Assembly: GCF_000154785.2 (NCBI RefSeq)
Contig: NC_015730.1
Location: 682,001-746,000 of the forward strand
Length of the DNA: 64,000 nucleotides
Source of the DNA: Roseobacter litoralis Och 149
GTDB lineage: Bacteria > Pseudomonadota > Alphaproteobacteria > Rhodobacterales > Rhodobacteraceae
Reading direction: 5' to 3'
Shown in pieces: positions 62,037 to 64,000 of this stretch; the first letter of the stretch is position 1, and every line of letters starts with the position of its first letter. The position numbers were made by a program, and so were the translations under genes. The notes under the pieces were generated by a model. It saw nothing but the letters and a program-made list of their open reading frames with translations, was not told the DNA's origin and made no database searches.

Positions 62037-63353
62037 TTACCTCTCCCCGAAGGCATTTTCCAGCGAGCGGCTAATTGGCTTGAGCAAGTAAGCCAGTACC
62101 GTTCTTTCGTCGGTTACGATCTCTGCAGTTGTCGTCATCCCTGATTGCAGGTCCCTTTGCCAAACACCTTCGCCTATCGACGCGTTGTTCAGTGCGACAG
62201 TGGCACGAAAGTGTTCTTGGCCAGTATCGACATCCATAACCGAATTGGGTGAGATGCTAATGATTTCGCCTTCTACTTGCCCGTAACGTCTTGGATCGAA
62301 TGTGTCGAACTTAAGGGCAACCGGATCGCCGGTTGAAATATGTCCGATATCCGATGGATTCACTTCGATTTCTGCAACAAGGCTTTGCTGGGTCGGAAGG
62401 AGTTCAAAAAGGACGTCGCCGACGTTCACGATCTCACCTGGATTTGGAAATCCGATCGCATGTAAAACGCCGTTTGCGGGCGCGCGCAATTTTAATTTAT
62501 CGCGTTGTTGTGCAATGACTCTGGCCCGATTATCCGCTGCCTCACGCTGCAATTCTAGTTCAAATAACTTCTCAGTGTATTTTTCCTCCAGAGACAAACG
62601 GTTTTGCGCTGTCGAGGATTGTGCCAGACTGACCTCTTTTTGCAGTTGAGAAAGGCGCACATCCACATCCACAAGACGTGCTTGTAATTGGTCCAGGCGG
62701 TCTTTTTGTGCATCAAGGTCGCGAGAGGTAGTTAAACCTTTACTGAATAGATCTTCATCTGTTTCAACGGATATCGTTTTGGCGATGACGCGCTTTTCGG
62801 CAAGCTCACGTGCACGTTCCAATGTTTCGAGCGTTTCTTGAAGCCGTATCGTCAACTCCTCCTGTGCGCGTTGCTTGCTAGCGAAGAGTCTCAGTTGCGT
62901 TTCAGCAAACTCCAATTCGGGATTTGAAAATGAAACCGAGGTCGGGGTGTCTGATGCAACGCCCGCCAGAATAGCCCGAAAATTCCTCGCTTTTGTGTCA
63001 ATTGCAGCAAGCTCTTGATGTATGTCTTGTTCATATTGGTCCAGAGTAGCGGAAGATAGCTCCGCTAAGACTTGCCCGTTTTCTATTTCTTGGCCTTCAT
63101 GAACGTAAACTGAAACGACTGTGCCGCTTTCTGGTGCTTGAATCTGGTGGTATCTCCCCGTGGGAACAAGAGCACCACTTGCGCGCGTCAATTCAGGAAC
63201 GACGGTTGATGCGGCCATCCACAACGACCCGCCAAGAAACCCGACAAGCGTCATAATGAAGAGGCTGGCCAGTTTTGGCCCACGCCTTGCTGCACGCGCG
63301 TCGGATTTTGCAAACACACCCTTTTTGCCTTGCATCAACTTGGTTCTGGTCAT
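62037..63353 (-). CDS. Type I secretion membrane fusion protein (HlyD family)
   Basis: The 438-residue protein has one N-terminal membrane helix (KLASLFIMTLVGFLGGSLWM), a lipoyl-type barrel (GRYHQIQAPESGTVVSVYVH), a long coiled coil (about 110-290, with repeated Glu/Leu heptads such as QRAQEELTIRLQETLETLER), and a C-terminal beta part (KLRAPANGVLHAIGF, GDVLFELLPTQQSLVAEIEV). It joins the inner-membrane ABC exporter to a TolC-like outer-membrane pore. It follows the ATPase gene directly (stop and start within 2 bases). The RTX protein in this window is a possible substrate type, but it lies 32 kb away. Confidence 0.93.
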   Translation of the reverse strand: MTRTKLMQGKKGVFAKSDARAARRGPKLASLFIMTLVGFLGGSLWMAASTVVPELTRASGALVPTGRYHQIQAPESGTVVSVYVHEGQEIENGQVLAELSSATLDQYEQDIHQELAAIDTKARNFRAILAGVASDTPTSVSFSNPELEFAETQLRLFASKQRAQEELTIRLQETLETLERARELAEKRVIAKTISVETDEDLFSKGLTTSRDLDAQKDRLDQLQARLVDVDVRLSQLQKEVSLAQSSTAQNRLSLEEKYTEKLFELELQREAADNRARVIAQQRDKLKLRAPANGVLHAIGFPNPGEIVNVGDVLFELLPTQQSLVAEIEVNPSDIGHISTGDPVALKFDTFDPRRYGQVEGEIISISPNSVMDVDTGQEHFRATVALNNASIGEGVWQRDLQSGMTTTAEIVTDERTVLAYLLKPISRSLENAFGER

Positions 63354-63354
63354 G

Positions 63355-64000
63355 TCAACTTGCTCCTGTTCGGTTTAGCAAAGCGTTGAATTTCTTCAGG
63401 CCTGCGCTGCCGCGGTCATCGGCTACGACCCTACCGTTTTGCAAATAAAGATAATGGTCGGCCACGCGTGCGATATCTGCGTCCTGAGTTGCAACGATGA
63501 ACGTGCGAGAGCCCTTCAAATCTGCCAAGGTTCGAAGCAAGGCATCGCGATGTTGGGTGTCAAGTCCTGCAAGCGGTTCGTTAAGCATGCAAATCGACCC
63601 GCCTCTGGCAATTGCTCTTGATATACCAAGGGCACGCTGAGTTGATAGCGGCAGCGTGCTGCGAAAAGACTCTGATAGCCTCGTATCCAAGCCATCGGGA
63701 TAGCTGTCGATTTCATCTGACAGATCCATTTGCCTGAGCGCTTCATGGACGTCATCGCGGCTTAAAGACGGGGCAGCCAGCTTGAAGTTCTGGTAAATTG
63801 TGCCGTAAAATAGCTCTGGCTGCGACAGGCAATAGCTGATTGAGCGGCGAAGATCGTCAACTGCGATTTGCCTTAATTCAAGGCCGTCAATCTGGATCAA
63901 ACCTATGCTGGGTTGGTAAAATCCTTGCAGCAGGTTTAACAAAGTTGTCTTCCCGCTGTTACTGGTGCCGCCCAATACAACAAACTCGTTGGCTTCGATA
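63355..64000 (-). CDS. Type I secretion ABC transporter, degenerate ATPase domain (5' end outside window)
   Basis: Only the nucleotide-binding domain is inside the window; the frame is open to the window edge. Walker A (VVLGGTSNSGKTTLLNLLQG) and the Q-loop (YCLSQPELFYGTIYQNF) are intact. Three key sites differ from the consensus: the signature reads LPLSTQRALG rather than LSGGQ, Walker B reads ICMLNEPLAGLD with Asn in place of Asp, and the H-loop reads IVATQDADIARV with Gln in place of His. The catalytic Glu is kept. This pattern fits the degenerate half of a heterodimeric exporter whose partner would be upstream. It feeds the HlyD-type gene that follows within 2 bases. Confidence 0.85.
   Translation of the reverse strand, partial: IEANEFVVLGGTSNSGKTTLLNLLQGFYQPSIGLIQIDGLELRQIAVDDLRRSISYCLSQPELFYGTIYQNFKLAAPSLSRDDVHEALRQMDLSDEIDSYPDGLDTRLSESFRSTLPLSTQRALGISRAIARGGSICMLNEPLAGLDTQHRDALLRTLADLKGSRTFIVATQDADIARVADHYLYLQNGRVVADDRGSAGLKKFNALLNRTGAS

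Overview
The window looks like a chromosomal segment of an alphaproteobacterium of the Rhodobacterales (Roseobacter group). The evidence is a Shemin-type 5-aminolevulinate synthase, a TRAP transporter, a soxBDAG operon, pcaCHG genes, FNR-type boxes and overlapping ATGA gene junctions in moderately GC-rich DNA. The species is inferred, not proven. No rRNA, tRNA or CRISPR array was seen.

Layout. 1-1.3 kb: end of an otnC-otnI tetronate pathway (otnC is cut by the window edge). 1.5-7.6 kb: GlxA/AraC-type regulator facing a soxB-D-A-G sarcosine-oxidase-type operon. 7.7-9.4 kb: two-subunit aconitase X, probably a cis-3-hydroxyproline dehydratase. 9.5-12.5 kb: hemA behind an FNR-like box, a GST-like gene with terminator, and glucokinase. 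12.5-14.2 kb: pcaC-H-G (protocatechuate ring cleavage). 14.3-18.2 kb: TRAP transporter whose small subunit carries an extra TM2/coiled-coil region. 18.5-22 kb: universal stress protein, then an accessory islet with an alpha/beta hydrolase, a toxin-like protein with an eCIS-effector-like N-terminus, and a small overlapping partner. 22.1-42.1 kb: a sugar catabolism and uptake locus (TIM-barrel isomerase, two PfkB kinases, lactonase, aldo/keto reductase, FGGY kinase, ABC importer, FucU-type mutarotase). It is interrupted by an RTX gene with an in-frame stop, by an IS1182-type element that carries a nested IS1111-type element, and by a cysteine-rich secreted protein gene. 42.5-57 kb: a three-gene operon of giant, largely unrecognised beta-rich proteins (2457, 1329 and 1031 residues). 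57-64 kb: MscS-type channel, a beta-propeller protein, a UbiB/ABC1-type kinase, and a type I secretion adaptor with a degenerate ABC ATPase that runs off the window.

The sugar genes appear to form one regulon for an aldose, possibly a 6-deoxy sugar such as L-fucose. The ABC importer brings in the sugar, the mutarotase equilibrates its anomers, and both a dehydrogenase/lactonase route and a kinase/isomerase route are available. The most novel material is the giant operon at 42.5-57 kb and the toxin-like pair at 20.4-22.0 kb.
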